Assembly (NCBI RefSeq): GCF_024172185.1
Contig: NZ_JAMZEC010000001.1
Span: forward strand, 1,612,001-1,676,000
Direction of reading: 5' to 3'
Length of the DNA: 64,000 bases
From: Nonomuraea roseoviolacea subsp. carminata
GTDB lineage: Bacteria > Actinomycetota > Actinomycetes > Streptosporangiales > Streptosporangiaceae
The position numbers and the translations under genes are program-made. Within the stretch, counting starts at the first letter, position 1, and every line of letters starts with the position of its first letter. Below are positions 1-10,100 of the stretch, piece after piece. The notes under the pieces were generated by a model, which was given only the letters and a program-made list of their open reading frames with translations, did no database searches and was not told the DNA's origin.

Positions 1-1044
1 CAGTTGCTCCGGCTGGCCGAGGAGCAGGCCACCGAGCTGGTCCAGGCAGCGAGATCCGAGGCTAACGAGATCAAGGCCGCCGCCAAGGTGGAGGCCGCGG
101 ACATGCGGGCCGCCGCCGAGGCCGAGGCCGCCGAGAAGCGCGCGCAGGCCACCCGCGAGAGCGACGAGATGCGCACCACCGCGGAGCGCGACGCCGAGGA
201 CATCCGCTCGACCGCGCGCCGCGAGGCCGACGAGCTGACCAGCACCACCGAGCGCGAGGTCGCCAAGCTGCGGGCCACCGCCGACCACGAGGTCGCCGAG
301 AAGCGGGCCGACGCCGAGCGCGAGATCGCCAAGCTGCGCACCACCACCGAGCGCGAGGTGGCCCAGCTGCGGGCCTCCACCAAGCGCGAGCGCGACGAGG
401 TGCTGACCACCGCCAAGCGGCAGGCCGACGAGATGCGGGCGCAGGCGCAGCGGGTCCTGGAGGAGTCCGAGGCCAAGCGGGCGCAGGACGAGGCGGAGTT
501 CGAGATCCAGCTGGCGTCCCGGCGCGAGGAGGCGGAGCGCCAGGAGGCGGAGCGCCACGCCACCGCGCAGGCCGCGACGCAGAAGCTGGTCGCCGAGGCC
601 GAGCAGCGCGCCGCGACGGCCGAGTCCCGCGCCACCAAGGCCACCCAGCAGGCCGAGCAGACCCGCCGCGAGGCCGACCTGCACGCCAAGCAGCTCGTCG
701 CCAACTCGCGCAAGAACGCCGACCAGATCGTGGCCGAGGCCAAGGCGAGCGCCGAGACCATCGTCACCGAGGCCAAGACCGAGGCCGAGCGCACCCGCAC
801 CGCCATGCAGCGCCAGGTCGACGAGCTCACCCGCCAGCGCGACAGCATCACCAGCCACCTGGCGCAGCTGCGCCAGCTCCTGGGCGGCGCCGCCCTGCCG
901 GGCATGGAGCCCGAGCCCGCGGTCACGGCCGCCCCGCCGAAGCCGGCGATCCCGGCGCCCGCCGCCGAGAAGCCGCTGGCCCCGGCCCCGGCCGCCAAGC
1001 CGGAGACCAAGTCCGAGGACGACGCGGAGTGGTGGCAGGAGTAG
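1..1044 (+). CDS. Coiled-coil cytoskeletal-type protein (DivIVA/FilP/Scy-like), 5' truncated
   Basis: The reading frame is open from base 1, so the true start lies upstream of the window; TAG ends it at 1042-1044. About 290 visible residues are Ala/Glu/Arg/Lys-rich with repeated units of the type REVAKLRAT and no helix breakers, which is a long coiled coil. A Pro/Ala-rich stretch (about residues 295-335) and an acidic end DDAEWWQE follow. This composition matches actinobacterial coiled-coil proteins related to DivIVA, Scy or FilP, often annotated as cellulose-binding protein, which organise polar growth or act as cytoskeletal scaffolds. No enzymatic motif is seen. The exact family cannot be fixed without the N-terminus. 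A strong hairpin follows at 1079-1112. Confidence 0.75.
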   Translation, partial: QLLRLAEEQATELVQAARSEANEIKAAAKVEAADMRAAAEAEAAEKRAQATRESDEMRTTAERDAEDIRSTARREADELTSTTEREVAKLRATADHEVAEKRADAEREIAKLRTTTEREVAQLRASTKRERDEVLTTAKRQADEMRAQAQRVLEESEAKRAQDEAEFEIQLASRREEAERQEAERHATAQAATQKLVAEAEQRAATAESRATKATQQAEQTRREADLHAKQLVANSRKNADQIVAEAKASAETIVTEAKTEAERTRTAMQRQVDELTRQRDSITSHLAQLRQLLGGAALPGMEPEPAVTAAPPKPAIPAPAAEKPLAPAPAAKPETKSEDDAEWWQE

Positions 1045-1078
1045 CCGATCGCCCGCACGGGGGTTGAATGACGGCACG

Positions 1079-1112
1079 GAGAGCCTGGCGACCTTGGGGT
1101 CGCTAGGCTCTC
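1079..1112 (+). terminator. Rho-independent-type terminator after the coiled-coil gene
   Basis: Two 15-nt arms (1079-1093 and 1098-1112) pair with only one G-T wobble around a TTGG loop, and TTTCTGTT follows. It lies 35 nt after the stop of the upstream gene. It argues that the downstream exporter starts after it rather than at the in-frame TTG at 1064. Confidence 0.75.
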
Positions 1113-1177
1113 TTTCTGTTGCCGGGCCCCTCCGCGGCGCCGGCGCCTGGTCCGCCCCCGACCTCCAGGAGCCCCGC

Positions 1178-2413
1178 TTGTCCGCCGACGTCACCCCTCA
1201 TCACGACTCCCCCGAGGCCCCGTCGTCCTCCGACGCCCCGCCGGGCGCGACACCGGGGGGCGCCTCGTCGGACGCGACTGCGGGGGGTGCCCGGTCAGGC
1301 GCGGCCTCGGCGGACGCCGCACCGCACGCGGCGCCGGGAGAGCTGCACCAGGGAAGGGCGGGGACGGCGGCGCACGGGCTGCCGGGGCGGCCGTTCGGGC
1401 GGGGGCCGTTCCTGTTCGGGCTGGTCGGCGGGCTGGGCGTGCTGACGGCGATCGCCATCGCGCAGATGGTCGTCGCCTCCCTCAGCGTGATCATCCTGGT
1501 CGTGGTGGCGATGTTCCTGGCCGTGGGGCTGAACCCGGCGGTCGAGGCGCTGCAGCGGGCCGGAGCGGCCCGGCGCTGGGCGATCTCGATCGTGTTCGCC
1601 GGCGTCATCGTGTGCTTCGTGCTGTTCGGGCTGGCCATCGTGCCGCCGGTCAGCAAGGAGCTGACCGACTTCGTCGCGGCCGTGCCCGACTACGTCAAGG
1701 AGCTGAGCAACCACCCCGCCCTGCGCAGCCTCGACGCCGACTACCAGATCCTGCCGAAGCTGGCCGGGTTCGTCACGAACACGCTCGCGCCGTCGCTGGC
1801 CAGCGGCGTCGTCGGAGCCGGGCTCGTCGTGCTCGACGGGCTGTTCACCACGGTGACGCTGCTCGTGCTCATGCTGTACTTCCTCGGCTCGCTGCACACG
1901 ATCAAGGCGTACCTGCTCAGGCTCGTGCCGGCCTCGCGGCGGGAGCGCACGGCGGCGCTGTCGGAGCAGATCCTGGACGGCATCGGCGGCTACGTCGCCG
2001 GCAACGTGCTCATCTCGGTCATCGCGGGCGTGGTGGCGTGGATCTTCCTGTCGGTGCTCGGCGTCCGGTACGCGCTGGCGCTGGCGCTGGTGGTGGCGCT
2101 GACGGACCTGATCCCGCTGGTCGGCGCCACCATCGGCGCCGTGCTGGTCACCGGGGTGGCGCTGCTGCAGTCGCTGCCGCTGGGCATCGCGTGCGCCGTG
2201 TTCTTCCTCGTGTACCAGCAGATCGAGAACTACCTCATCTACCCGAGGGTGATGAAGCGCTCGGTGGACGTGACGCCCGCGGTGACGGTGATCGCGGCGC
2301 TGGTCGGCGGCGCGCTGCTCGGGATCGTCGGCGCGCTGCTGGCCATCCCGGTCGCCGCCGCCATCGCGCTGATCATCCGGGAGATCGTGCTGCCTCGCCA
2401 AGCTCGGTCCTGA
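1178..2413 (+). CDS. AI-2E family transporter (UPF0118-type membrane exporter)
   Basis: A 411-residue integral membrane protein. About the first 70 residues are a disordered Ser/Ala/Pro/Gly tail; about eight hydrophobic segments follow. The arrangement fits the AI-2E/UPF0118 family, with a NPAVEAL-type segment after the second helix, a central soluble loop, and a Gly/Ala-rich last helix pair (VGGALLGIVGALLAIPVA). Family members export or exchange small solutes; the substrate here is unknown. The frame is open from a TTG at 1064, but that start would place the terminator hairpin inside the gene. The TTG at 1178 has AGGAG at 1167-1171 with a 6-nt spacer and was chosen. The 3' end overlaps the convergent hydrolase gene by 41 nt. 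Confidence 0.85.
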   Translation: MSADVTPHHDSPEAPSSSDAPPGATPGGASSDATAGGARSGAASADAAPHAAPGELHQGRAGTAAHGLPGRPFGRGPFLFGLVGGLGVLTAIAIAQMVVASLSVIILVVVAMFLAVGLNPAVEALQRAGAARRWAISIVFAGVIVCFVLFGLAIVPPVSKELTDFVAAVPDYVKELSNHPALRSLDADYQILPKLAGFVTNTLAPSLASGVVGAGLVVLDGLFTTVTLLVLMLYFLGSLHTIKAYLLRLVPASRRERTAALSEQILDGIGGYVAGNVLISVIAGVVAWIFLSVLGVRYALALALVVALTDLIPLVGATIGAVLVTGVALLQSLPLGIACAVFFLVYQQIENYLIYPRVMKRSVDVTPAVTVIAALVGGALLGIVGALLAIPVAAAIALIIREIVLPRQARS

Positions 2414-3173
2414 GGAACTCCGCGACCGCGGCGTTGAACGCCTCCGGCTGCTCGACCGCGCTCAGGTGCCCCGCCTTCGGGATGACCTCCAGCCGTCCCC
2501 CCGGTACGGCCCGCGCCATGGCCTCGGCCTCGGCGGGCGGCGCGAGCTGGTCCTCCTCGCCCACGATGACGAGCAGCGGCACCTTGAGGGCGGCCAGGGT
2601 GTCGGCGGAGTCGGGGCGGGCCGCCATGGCGCGCTGCGCCCAGGCCACCGCCCCGGGCGGCGCCGACTGGACGAGCCCCTTGACCCGGCCCACGACCATG
2701 GCCCGGCGCTCCTTGGTGGTCTGCCCGACGAGGCCGGGCAGCACGTCGGTGACGAGCACGCCGGTGTCGCCGGACAGCACCGCGCGGGCGATGCGCTCGC
2801 GGTTGTCGCGGGCCTGCCGCTGGTCGGGGGCGGCCTTGGTGTCGGCCAGGATGACGCCGAGGACGCGGTCGGGGTGACGGCGGCAGAAGGCCATCGTCAC
2901 GTACCCGCCCATCGACAGGCCGCCGATCACCGCGCGCTCGATGCCCTCCTGGTCGAGCATGGCGGCCACGTCGTCGGCCATCACGTCGACGGACGGCTCA
3001 TCCTCGCCCAGCCGTGACCCGCCGAAGCCGCGCAGGTCGGGGGTGATGACGCGGCACGTGGCGGCCAGCCCCTCGCGTTGCGCCAGCCACATGGCCGAGG
3101 AGAGGGGGAAGGCGTGGAGCAGTACGACGGGCAGGCCGGTTCCCGCTGATCTCGTGTAGAGCTGCACGATCAC
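2373..3173 (-). CDS. Alpha/beta-fold hydrolase
   Basis: A 266-residue single-domain hydrolase without signal peptide. The nucleophile elbow GLSMG is at residues 85-89 (Ser87). The probable acid is Asp208 in GEEDQ and the base His236 in AGH. An HAFP motif near residue 20 supplies the oxyanion hole. The layout resembles 3-oxoadipate enol-lactonase and related carboxylic ester hydrolases; the substrate cannot be told. The start is GTG. The gene ends inside the 3' end of the convergent AI-2E transporter gene. A palindrome at 3212-3233 lies just upstream and may control it. Confidence 0.85.
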   Translation of the reverse strand: MIVQLYTRSAGTGLPVVLLHAFPLSSAMWLAQREGLAATCRVITPDLRGFGGSRLGEDEPSVDVMADDVAAMLDQEGIERAVIGGLSMGGYVTMAFCRRHPDRVLGVILADTKAAPDQRQARDNRERIARAVLSGDTGVLVTDVLPGLVGQTTKERRAMVVGRVKGLVQSAPPGAVAWAQRAMAARPDSADTLAALKVPLLVIVGEEDQLAPPAEAEAMARAVPGGRLEVIPKAGHLSAVEQPEAFNAAVAEFLRTELGEAARSPG

Positions 3174-3211
3174 ACGGTAGACCGGTTCCTTGGGACAATC
3201 ACTTCACGTCG

Positions 3212-3233
3212 TATACCGATATACCCCGGTATA
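3212..3233. promoter_or_regulatory. Candidate operator: TATACCG / CGGTATA inverted repeat
   Basis: Perfect 7-nt arms, TATACCG at 3212-3218 and CGGTATA at 3227-3233, are separated by 8 nt that themselves contain ATATACC. The site is an AT-rich island in a GC-rich intergenic region, between the SDR stop and the hydrolase start 40 nt away. The spacing suits a dimeric repressor. No regulator gene is adjacent. Confidence 0.4.
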
Positions 3234-3284
3234 GACGTCTCTTTCTGCCGTACCGTTCTCCCCCGGCTTCCGGGTCGCGCCGGG

Positions 3285-4052
3285 TCAGCTCAGGCCGATG
3301 GCCGTGGCGCCGCCGTCCACGAAGAGGACCTGACCCGTCACGTACGCCGACGCGTCGCCCGCCAGGAACACCGCCGGGTGCGCCATCTCCTCCGGCGTGC
3401 CCCAGCGGCGCATCGGGACGCCCGCGACCGTGGCGCGGCTCGCCGTCTCGTCCTCCCACAGGTTGCGGTTGAGCTCCGTGGCCGTCCAGCCCGGGCACAG
3501 GGCGTTGACCCGGACGCCCGACTGCGCCCACTCCACCGCGAGGGTCCTGGTGAGCGCCACCAGGCCGGCCTTGGCCGCCGCGTACCCGGCGAGGAAGGGC
3601 GCCCCCAGCGCCGCCACCGAGGCGACGTTGATCACCGAGCCGCTGCCCCGTTCGAGCAGGTGCGGCGCGATCGCGTGGCACACGACCATGGCCGAGTCGA
3701 GGTTGAGCCGCATGAGCTTGTCCCATCCGGACAGCCGCAGGTCCTTGAACTCCACCATGAAGTTCGAGCCGCCCGCGTTGTTGACGACGACGTCGACGTG
3801 CCCGAGGCCCTCGACGGCCTGCCGGACGGCGTCGGCCGCGGCGTCGCGGTCGGTGAGGTCGGCCGGGATCACCAGGGCCCGGCGGCCCCGCGCCTCGACC
3901 TCCTTGGCGACCTCGGCCAGGGAGTCGGCCGAGCGGGACACGAGCGCCACGTCGGCCCCCGCCTCGGCGTAGGCGAGCGCGATGGCCCGCCCGATGCCCT
4001 TCGACGCCCCGGTGACGAGAGCCTGCTTCCCATTGAGATCGAACGCGCCCAC
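3285..4052 (-). CDS. SDR family oxidoreductase
   Basis: A 255-residue classical short-chain dehydrogenase. It has the nucleotide motif TGASKGIG (residues 14-21), NNAG (91-94), catalytic Ser145, Tyr157 and Lys161 (YAAAK), and a PGW segment near 187. There is an acidic-residue-free, Arg-containing segment (SRSADSL) after the second strand, which suggests NADP(H) use. Members reduce or oxidise sugar, steroid or acyl substrates; the substrate is not predictable. The start is GTG with AGGAGG 5 nt upstream. The gene runs in the same direction as the hydrolase downstream, separated by 111 nt, and is isolated from the RHS gene by a hairpin. Confidence 0.9.
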   Translation of the reverse strand: MGAFDLNGKQALVTGASKGIGRAIALAYAEAGADVALVSRSADSLAEVAKEVEARGRRALVIPADLTDRDAAADAVRQAVEGLGHVDVVVNNAGGSNFMVEFKDLRLSGWDKLMRLNLDSAMVVCHAIAPHLLERGSGSVINVASVAALGAPFLAGYAAAKAGLVALTRTLAVEWAQSGVRVNALCPGWTATELNRNLWEDETASRATVAGVPMRRWGTPEEMAHPAVFLAGDASAYVTGQVLFVDGGATAIGLS

Positions 4053-4109
4053 GCTGCCTCCTCAAGTCATTACCGAACATGATTCTAGGGACAGGTGGCC
4101 CCGGAACGC

Positions 4110-4146
4110 CACCGGCGCGGGCCCCGCGCAGGGTCCCGCGCCGGTG
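4110..4146 (-). terminator. GC-rich terminator hairpin after the RHS gene
   Basis: Perfect 12-nt arms (4110-4121 and 4135-4146) enclose a 13-nt loop, 25 nt beyond the stop of the RHS gene. There is no T tract, as is common for actinobacterial terminators. Confidence 0.6.
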
Positions 4147-4170
4147 TTCGTTCACCCGGGGGTCAGCAGG

Positions 4171-7100
4171 CTAGCCGCCCAGCCCCCAGATGATGATGTC
4201 GAGAGCGTCGGCCAGCCCGCTCTTGTCCATGTACTGGGCCATCTTGAAGCCGGTCTCGGCGACCGTGCCGGTCCTGGTGTTCTCCGGCTCGATCTTCTCC
4301 GGCCGGAAGATCTGCCGCTCGCCCTGCCCCGAGCCGCCGGGCCGGGCCACCGGCGGTGGTCCGTCCGGGTACGTCCGGCCGTCGCGGTAGACGGTGTAGG
4401 ACTGGGTCGGCTGGGTCGAGCCGTCGTTGCGGTAGATCTGGCTCGGCCGTGGCTGCATCGGCTGCCGGCTGTCCCTGGGCGGGGACTGCCGCTGCTGCGC
4501 CCGGTGGCTGGTGGGCCGCTGCGCCGGACGCTGCCGCGCCCGCTGGATCCCGCTCGGGAGCTTGCCGGCCCGCCGGTTGCGCGTCCTGGCCGCCGCCGAC
4601 GCCCGGCGCTTGGCCGCCGCGTCCGCCGCCTTCCTCCTCGCTTCCCGCTTCGCGGCGGCCGCGGCCCGCCGCTGCGCCCTCGCCGTGGCCGCCTTCCTGG
4701 CCCGCTCCTGGGCCCGCTTCTTGGCCTGTTCCTGCAGTTTCTTGCGGGCCGCCGCGGCGGCCTTCTTCCGCGCCGCCTCCAGGGCCCGCTTCTTGGCCTC
4801 GGCGGCGGCGCGCCTCCTGGCCTCCGCCAGCGCCCGGCGCCGCGCCGCCGCGAGAGCGGCCCGCCGGGCCGCCGCACGCGCCGCCGCGATGGCGGCCCGC
4901 CTGGCGGCGGCCATCGCCAGCCGCCGGGCGATGATCTGCGCCGAGACCCGCACCACGATGGCCGCGACGAACCAGAAGAGCTGACCGTCGGGGTCGCTCA
5001 TGGTGACGGGGCTGTTGTTGGCGTAGGCGTAGGCGTTGAGCTGCTGCGGGTTCTGCTCCTCCATGACGGGGTCGACCGACAGGAAGCGCCCGAGCTTGGG
5101 GTCGTACTCGCGGGCGCCGAGGTGGACCAGACCGGTGGTGGCGTCCTGCGTGCCGCCCACGAACCCGCGCTGCCCCGGCCAGAACGCCGGGGGCGATCCC
5201 CGGTTCTCGCCGAACGGCGTCGTCCGGCGCACGGCCAGCTCGCCGGTGGCGGCGTTCACCGCCGCCTGCGAGGTGCCCTGGTGGTCGTTGGCCAGGAAGT
5301 AGACCTGGTTGTCCGGTGTGCGCACCGCGATGGGCTCGCCGCCGATGGTGTAGTAGCGGGTCTGCTCGACGGTGTCCTTGGCGAAGTCGAAGCGCAGCTC
5401 CATGTCGTCGACGTAGAGCGTGGCGTCGGCCGGCGTCCTGCGGATCAGCCGGTCGCCGTCCGCGCTGTAGACGAAGGACGTCGTCTTGCCCGCCTCCGTC
5501 ACCGACTCCAGGTTGCCCTCGGCGTCCCAGACCAGGCTCTGGTCGGCGTTGCCGACCTTGCGCCTGGTGGTGTTGCCGGCCGCGTCGTACTCGAACAGGT
5601 CCGGCCCGACGCTCTGCAGCGCGTGCGGCTGCTTGCCGCCGGCGGCCGGGTAGGTGTAGTCGCGGGTGCTCTCACCGGCGCCGCCCCAGGCGTGCTTGGT
5701 CTCCTTGACGCGGTTGCCGGTGGAGTCGTAGGCGTAGCTGACCGCGTACGGGGCCACGCCGCCGATCTTGTCCGACTGCGGCGAGCCGCTCGCGCAGTCG
5801 TCGGTGGCGGTCCACGCCGAGGTCATCCGGCGCAGGTGGTCGTAGGTGAAGCACTGCGTGTCCGGGCCGCTCGCGCCCTTGTCCGCGATCCTGGTGATGT
5901 TGCCGATCGCGTCGTAGGTGTAGGTGAGGTCCAGGTCGGTCGCCGGGGCGCCCTCCCGGTCCACGCGCATCCGCGACAGCCGGCGCGTGCCCTCGTCGTG
6001 GGTGTAGGTCAGCCAGGTCCGCTTGCTGCCCGAGCCCAGCTCGTACTGCAGGGTCTCGCCCAGCTTGGAGTAGCGGGTCGCGCTCACGTACGCCGACAGG
6101 CCGGTGACCTTCACCGGCTGGCTCAGCTCGTCGTAGGTGTAGACGACCGACTCCTCGGCGAGCCCGCCGGCGGCCGGGAAGCTGACCGACTGGACCTGGT
6201 CGTCGATCGTGTAGCGGGTGTTGAGCACGTACGAGCCCGCCAGCTTGCCCTCCCGCTCGGGGACGGTGACGGTCTCGCGCAGCGGGCGGTAGTCGGAGTC
6301 GATGGCGTTGATCTCGGTCTTGTACGCCTGCCCGCCGACGTAGCGGATGCTGGCGTTCAGGTGGCCCTTGGCCAGCGCGTCGTACTGCCATTCGGCGAGC
6401 AGCGCGCCGGTCTCGGAGCCCTCGCGCAGCTCCTTCTTGCGGCCCAGCACGTCGTAGACGTAGTACAACGTCTTGCCGCGCGAGTCGGTCGTGCTGACCA
6501 GCTCGTCGGCGTCGTTGTACGTCATCGTCGTGACGCCCTTGTCGGGGTCCTCCGACTTGATCTCACGGCCGCGCAGGTCGTAGTGGTGGCGCCACACGTT
6601 GCCCGCCGAGTCGGTCACCGTGGACAGCCGTCCGGCGTGGTCGTAGGCGTACTTGGTGGCCTCGTACTCGCCCGTCGGGGTGGCGCCCTTGTACTGGCGC
6701 AGCTCGATGAGCCGGCCGTCCGCGTCGCCGATGCGGGTCGTGGCGGTGCCTCCGGGCGGCGGCGTCACGTGGATCCGGTCGCCCTGCTGCGTGGTGGTGA
6801 CCCGGAACTTCTCCTGGCCCTTCGTCCTCAGGATCTGGGCGTTGGCGTCGCCGGTGCCGTCGAACGTCGTCACGACCTGGTTGGGCACGTCCGTGTCGGC
6901 CACGGCCAGCAGGTCGGTGGAGGGGGCGCCGGTGGCGAAGTAGCCGGTGTTGGTCTTGGCCGCCTCACCGAGCGAGTTGTAGACGGTGTCGGTGATCGTG
7001 CGCCCGTCACGCAGCGCCGGGTCCTGCGTCTGGTCGTCGCGCGGCGCGGGCTCCTGGGTCTGGCGCTTGCGCATCAGGCCGTCGTACAGCTCGTGGCTGG

Positions 7101-10100
7101 CGCTGTAGGTGCCGTCGGCGTTCAGCGTCTTGGTGGTGACGTAGCTCGGCCCGTCGGTGCGCATGGTGTAGGAGTACTCGGTGCTGGGCGACTGCCCGGC
7201 CGCCTTGCTCCGGTCGGGCTGCCACACCTTGACCAGGCGGCCGAGCGCGTCGTACTCCATGTCGGTGCGGCGGTTGTTGGCGTCGATCTCGGCGTACGGC
7301 TCGCCCCAGGCCGGTTCGAGCAGGGTGCGCTCGACGTGGCCGAGCTGGTTGACCTCCTTGATCTCGGTCGGCGGCGCGCCCGCCGCCGGTGAGTAGGTGG
7401 TGGTGGACTTGGTGCCGACCGCGTCGGTCTCGCTGGTCTCGCGGCCGTAGGCGTCGTAGGTGTGGGTGCTCTCCACGATCGTCGCGCCGTCACCGGAGAC
7501 GGTGTGCTCGACCGTGGTCACGTCGCCCTTGCTCGGCGCCTGGCCGTAGCCCTTGTTGTCGTACTGGACCTTCTCGTCGGAGATGATCTCGTCGGCGGCC
7601 AGCTTGGACACGGCGGTGCCGCAGCCCGCGGCGACCTTCTGGATCCGGCTCGTGTAGTCGAGCATCCAGGCCGCGTCGTTGCGGGCGTAGGTGTAGCGGG
7701 TGCACTGGTCGTCGTCCGTGGTGGCCAGGTCGCCCTTCTCCTCCACCTGGGTCAGCAGGCCCTTGGTGTCGTACGCGCGCTCCTCGCCGGTACGCCGCCA
7801 CTTGCCCCCTTCCAGCGCGGTGCGGGTGACCATGGACTTGGGCTCGACCACGTACGCGGCCTTGGTGACGCCGCCCTGCGTGGACTCGGCGGTCTTGACC
7901 GACCAGGGCTCCTCCAGCGTGGCGGTCAGGATCGCCCCGCCGTCGCCGTCGTAGAGGATCTCCTCGCGCTCGAAGCCGGCGAGCTGGTCGAGGTCGTCGA
8001 GCTTGACGCCCTCGGAGTCGGTGACCTGCGCGGTGCGCTTGGAGCCGTCGGCCAGCTTGTCACCGTGCATGCCGCGGAAGTACCGGAACTCCGTCAGCGT
8101 GCGCTTGGTGTCCTGCCCGTCGCCCTGGCGCACCCGTACCCGGCCGAATCCCCGGTAGTCGGACCACGTGCGGTGCTCCGGCTTGACCAGGACGTTGTCG
8201 GCGTACCGCCAGGCGGCGCCGTCGAGGTACTCGTAGTCGGTGACGACGTTCGGCGCGCCGCCGACGCGGTCCACCTCGATGGTCTGCGTGACCACGTACT
8301 TGTGGAACCAGTCGGTGACCTCGGTCTCGTTCGGCGGCGCCCAGCGCTGCGGGAAGCAGCGCCTGGTGTTCTTGTCGGCCGCGGGCACGTCGCCGGGCTT
8401 GCAGTCGGCGGCCGAGTAGTTGACGCGCAGCTCGCCGCCGGACTCGTTGTTGACGGCCTGCACCCGCCACTTGACCAGGGGGGCGCGCCCCTCGTCGGCG
8501 TCCACCCGGTTGGCGAGCTGGACCCCGGTGAACGTGATCTTGGGCAGGGTGATCGTGCCGCCCACGTGACCGCTCTGCTGGATCGACGCCAGCCACAGCG
8601 CCGGGCTCATGCCGTCGCCGGAGGCGGGGAACTGGTGCGTCAGCGTCCAGGAGTCGACCGCGTTGTAGCCGCCCGTGGCGTTGAGGACCTGCGTGGTCAC
8701 CTTGGCCAGGCGCTTGCGCGTGAAGAACGTCGGCGACAGCCGGTCGGTGCACTTCACGCCCGCGTCACAGATCTGGTCGAACGGGACGTCCGGCCAGGAG
8801 GCGGCGGTCTCCTTCTTGAGCTGGTCGGCGGCGCAGGTGATCGTGCCGCTGGGCAGGCATCGCTCGGCCGTCTCGAACACGACACGGGCCGCCGGCGCCT
8901 TGGTGAACAGCTCGTTCTGCAGGTAGCCGTAGTCGATGCGGGTGAGGTAGCCGGCGCGGTCGTACACGGTGCCCTGCTCGGGCTTCATGTTGCGGCCGTA
9001 GTAGTTCTTCTCCTGCGCGTACCAGTACGTGGTGGCGTTGCCGTGGGTGTCGACCGCGTAGTCGAGGTTCCACCGGTACGCCTGCTGGCACCAGGCGTTG
9101 GCCGGGGTGCTGTTGTAGCAGGGCTCGCCGCTGTTGTTGCCGAACACCGGCACCGTCTGCACCGACCTGGTCTCCGGCTTGCCGGTGACCCAGCCGGGCA
9201 GGCGGTTCAGGCCGAAGGTGTACTGGGTGCCGTCTGCGCCGGTGACCCGCCAGTACTCGCCGTTGTTGTCGCCGTTGGTGGCGCCGGTGAGGTACTCGAT
9301 GCGGGTGCCGTCGTCGCGCTTGGGCCGCCACTGCTTGGTCGTGGCGTCCTTGACCAGCTCGACGGCCGAGTTGCCGAGCGACAGGGTGACGTTCTCCCCG
9401 TCCCAGCACAGGTCGCCGGTCTTCTTGCCGTCCACCATGCAGGACTTGTAGCGGCGCTCGACGTAGCCGCTGGGGTTCAGCTCGAAGCCCTCGCCGACCC
9501 AGGACGGCTGGTTGTTGGTGGAGGCGGTGCGGCCGTCCACGCTCTGCGAGGAGTAGTCGAGGGACAGCTCCGGCTCGTCGCCGCCCAGGGCCGGCGGCGA
9601 GCGCAGGTCGTAGTCCCAGTTGAAGTCACCGGACTGGGCGCCGACGCTCCAGCTCGCGGAGGGGGCGAGCGAGGTGGAGGCGTGGTCGCCGGCCGGGCCG
9701 GACGCCGCCGCCGTCACCGCGTACAGGGCCGGCAGGTCGAAGTCGGCGGTGAGCGTGCCGGCCTTGGTGTCGTTCTCGGTCGGTACGGGCTGCGGGAGCG
9801 GGCAGGCCGCACCGGCCGCGTCGAGCGCGCAGTCCGGCAGCTTCACCACGCGCAGGCGGGAGGCGTAGTCGCCGCCGGAGGCGTAGCGGAAGCCCGAGTA
9901 GTCGATCTGGAGCCTGGTCCTGCCGCTCTTGGCGGCCACGCCCTGTCCGGGCGAGACCCGCAGGGCGACGCCGAGCAGGCCGGCGCGCTGCACCTGCGCG
10001 GGGTCGAGCAGCTCGACGCGCACCGGGCCGGACTCGGCCGCCTTGGCGGTCCTGGCGTCACTGCCCTTGGGGGCGGCCAGCCGTACGGGGAAGGCGGTGT

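Noticed and set aside
3982..7392. Very long plus-strand open frame opposite the 3' half of the RHS gene
   Set aside because: The translation is Arg/Val/Gly-rich without recognisable motifs and is fully antisense to a clear YD-repeat coding sequence; it results from high GC content.
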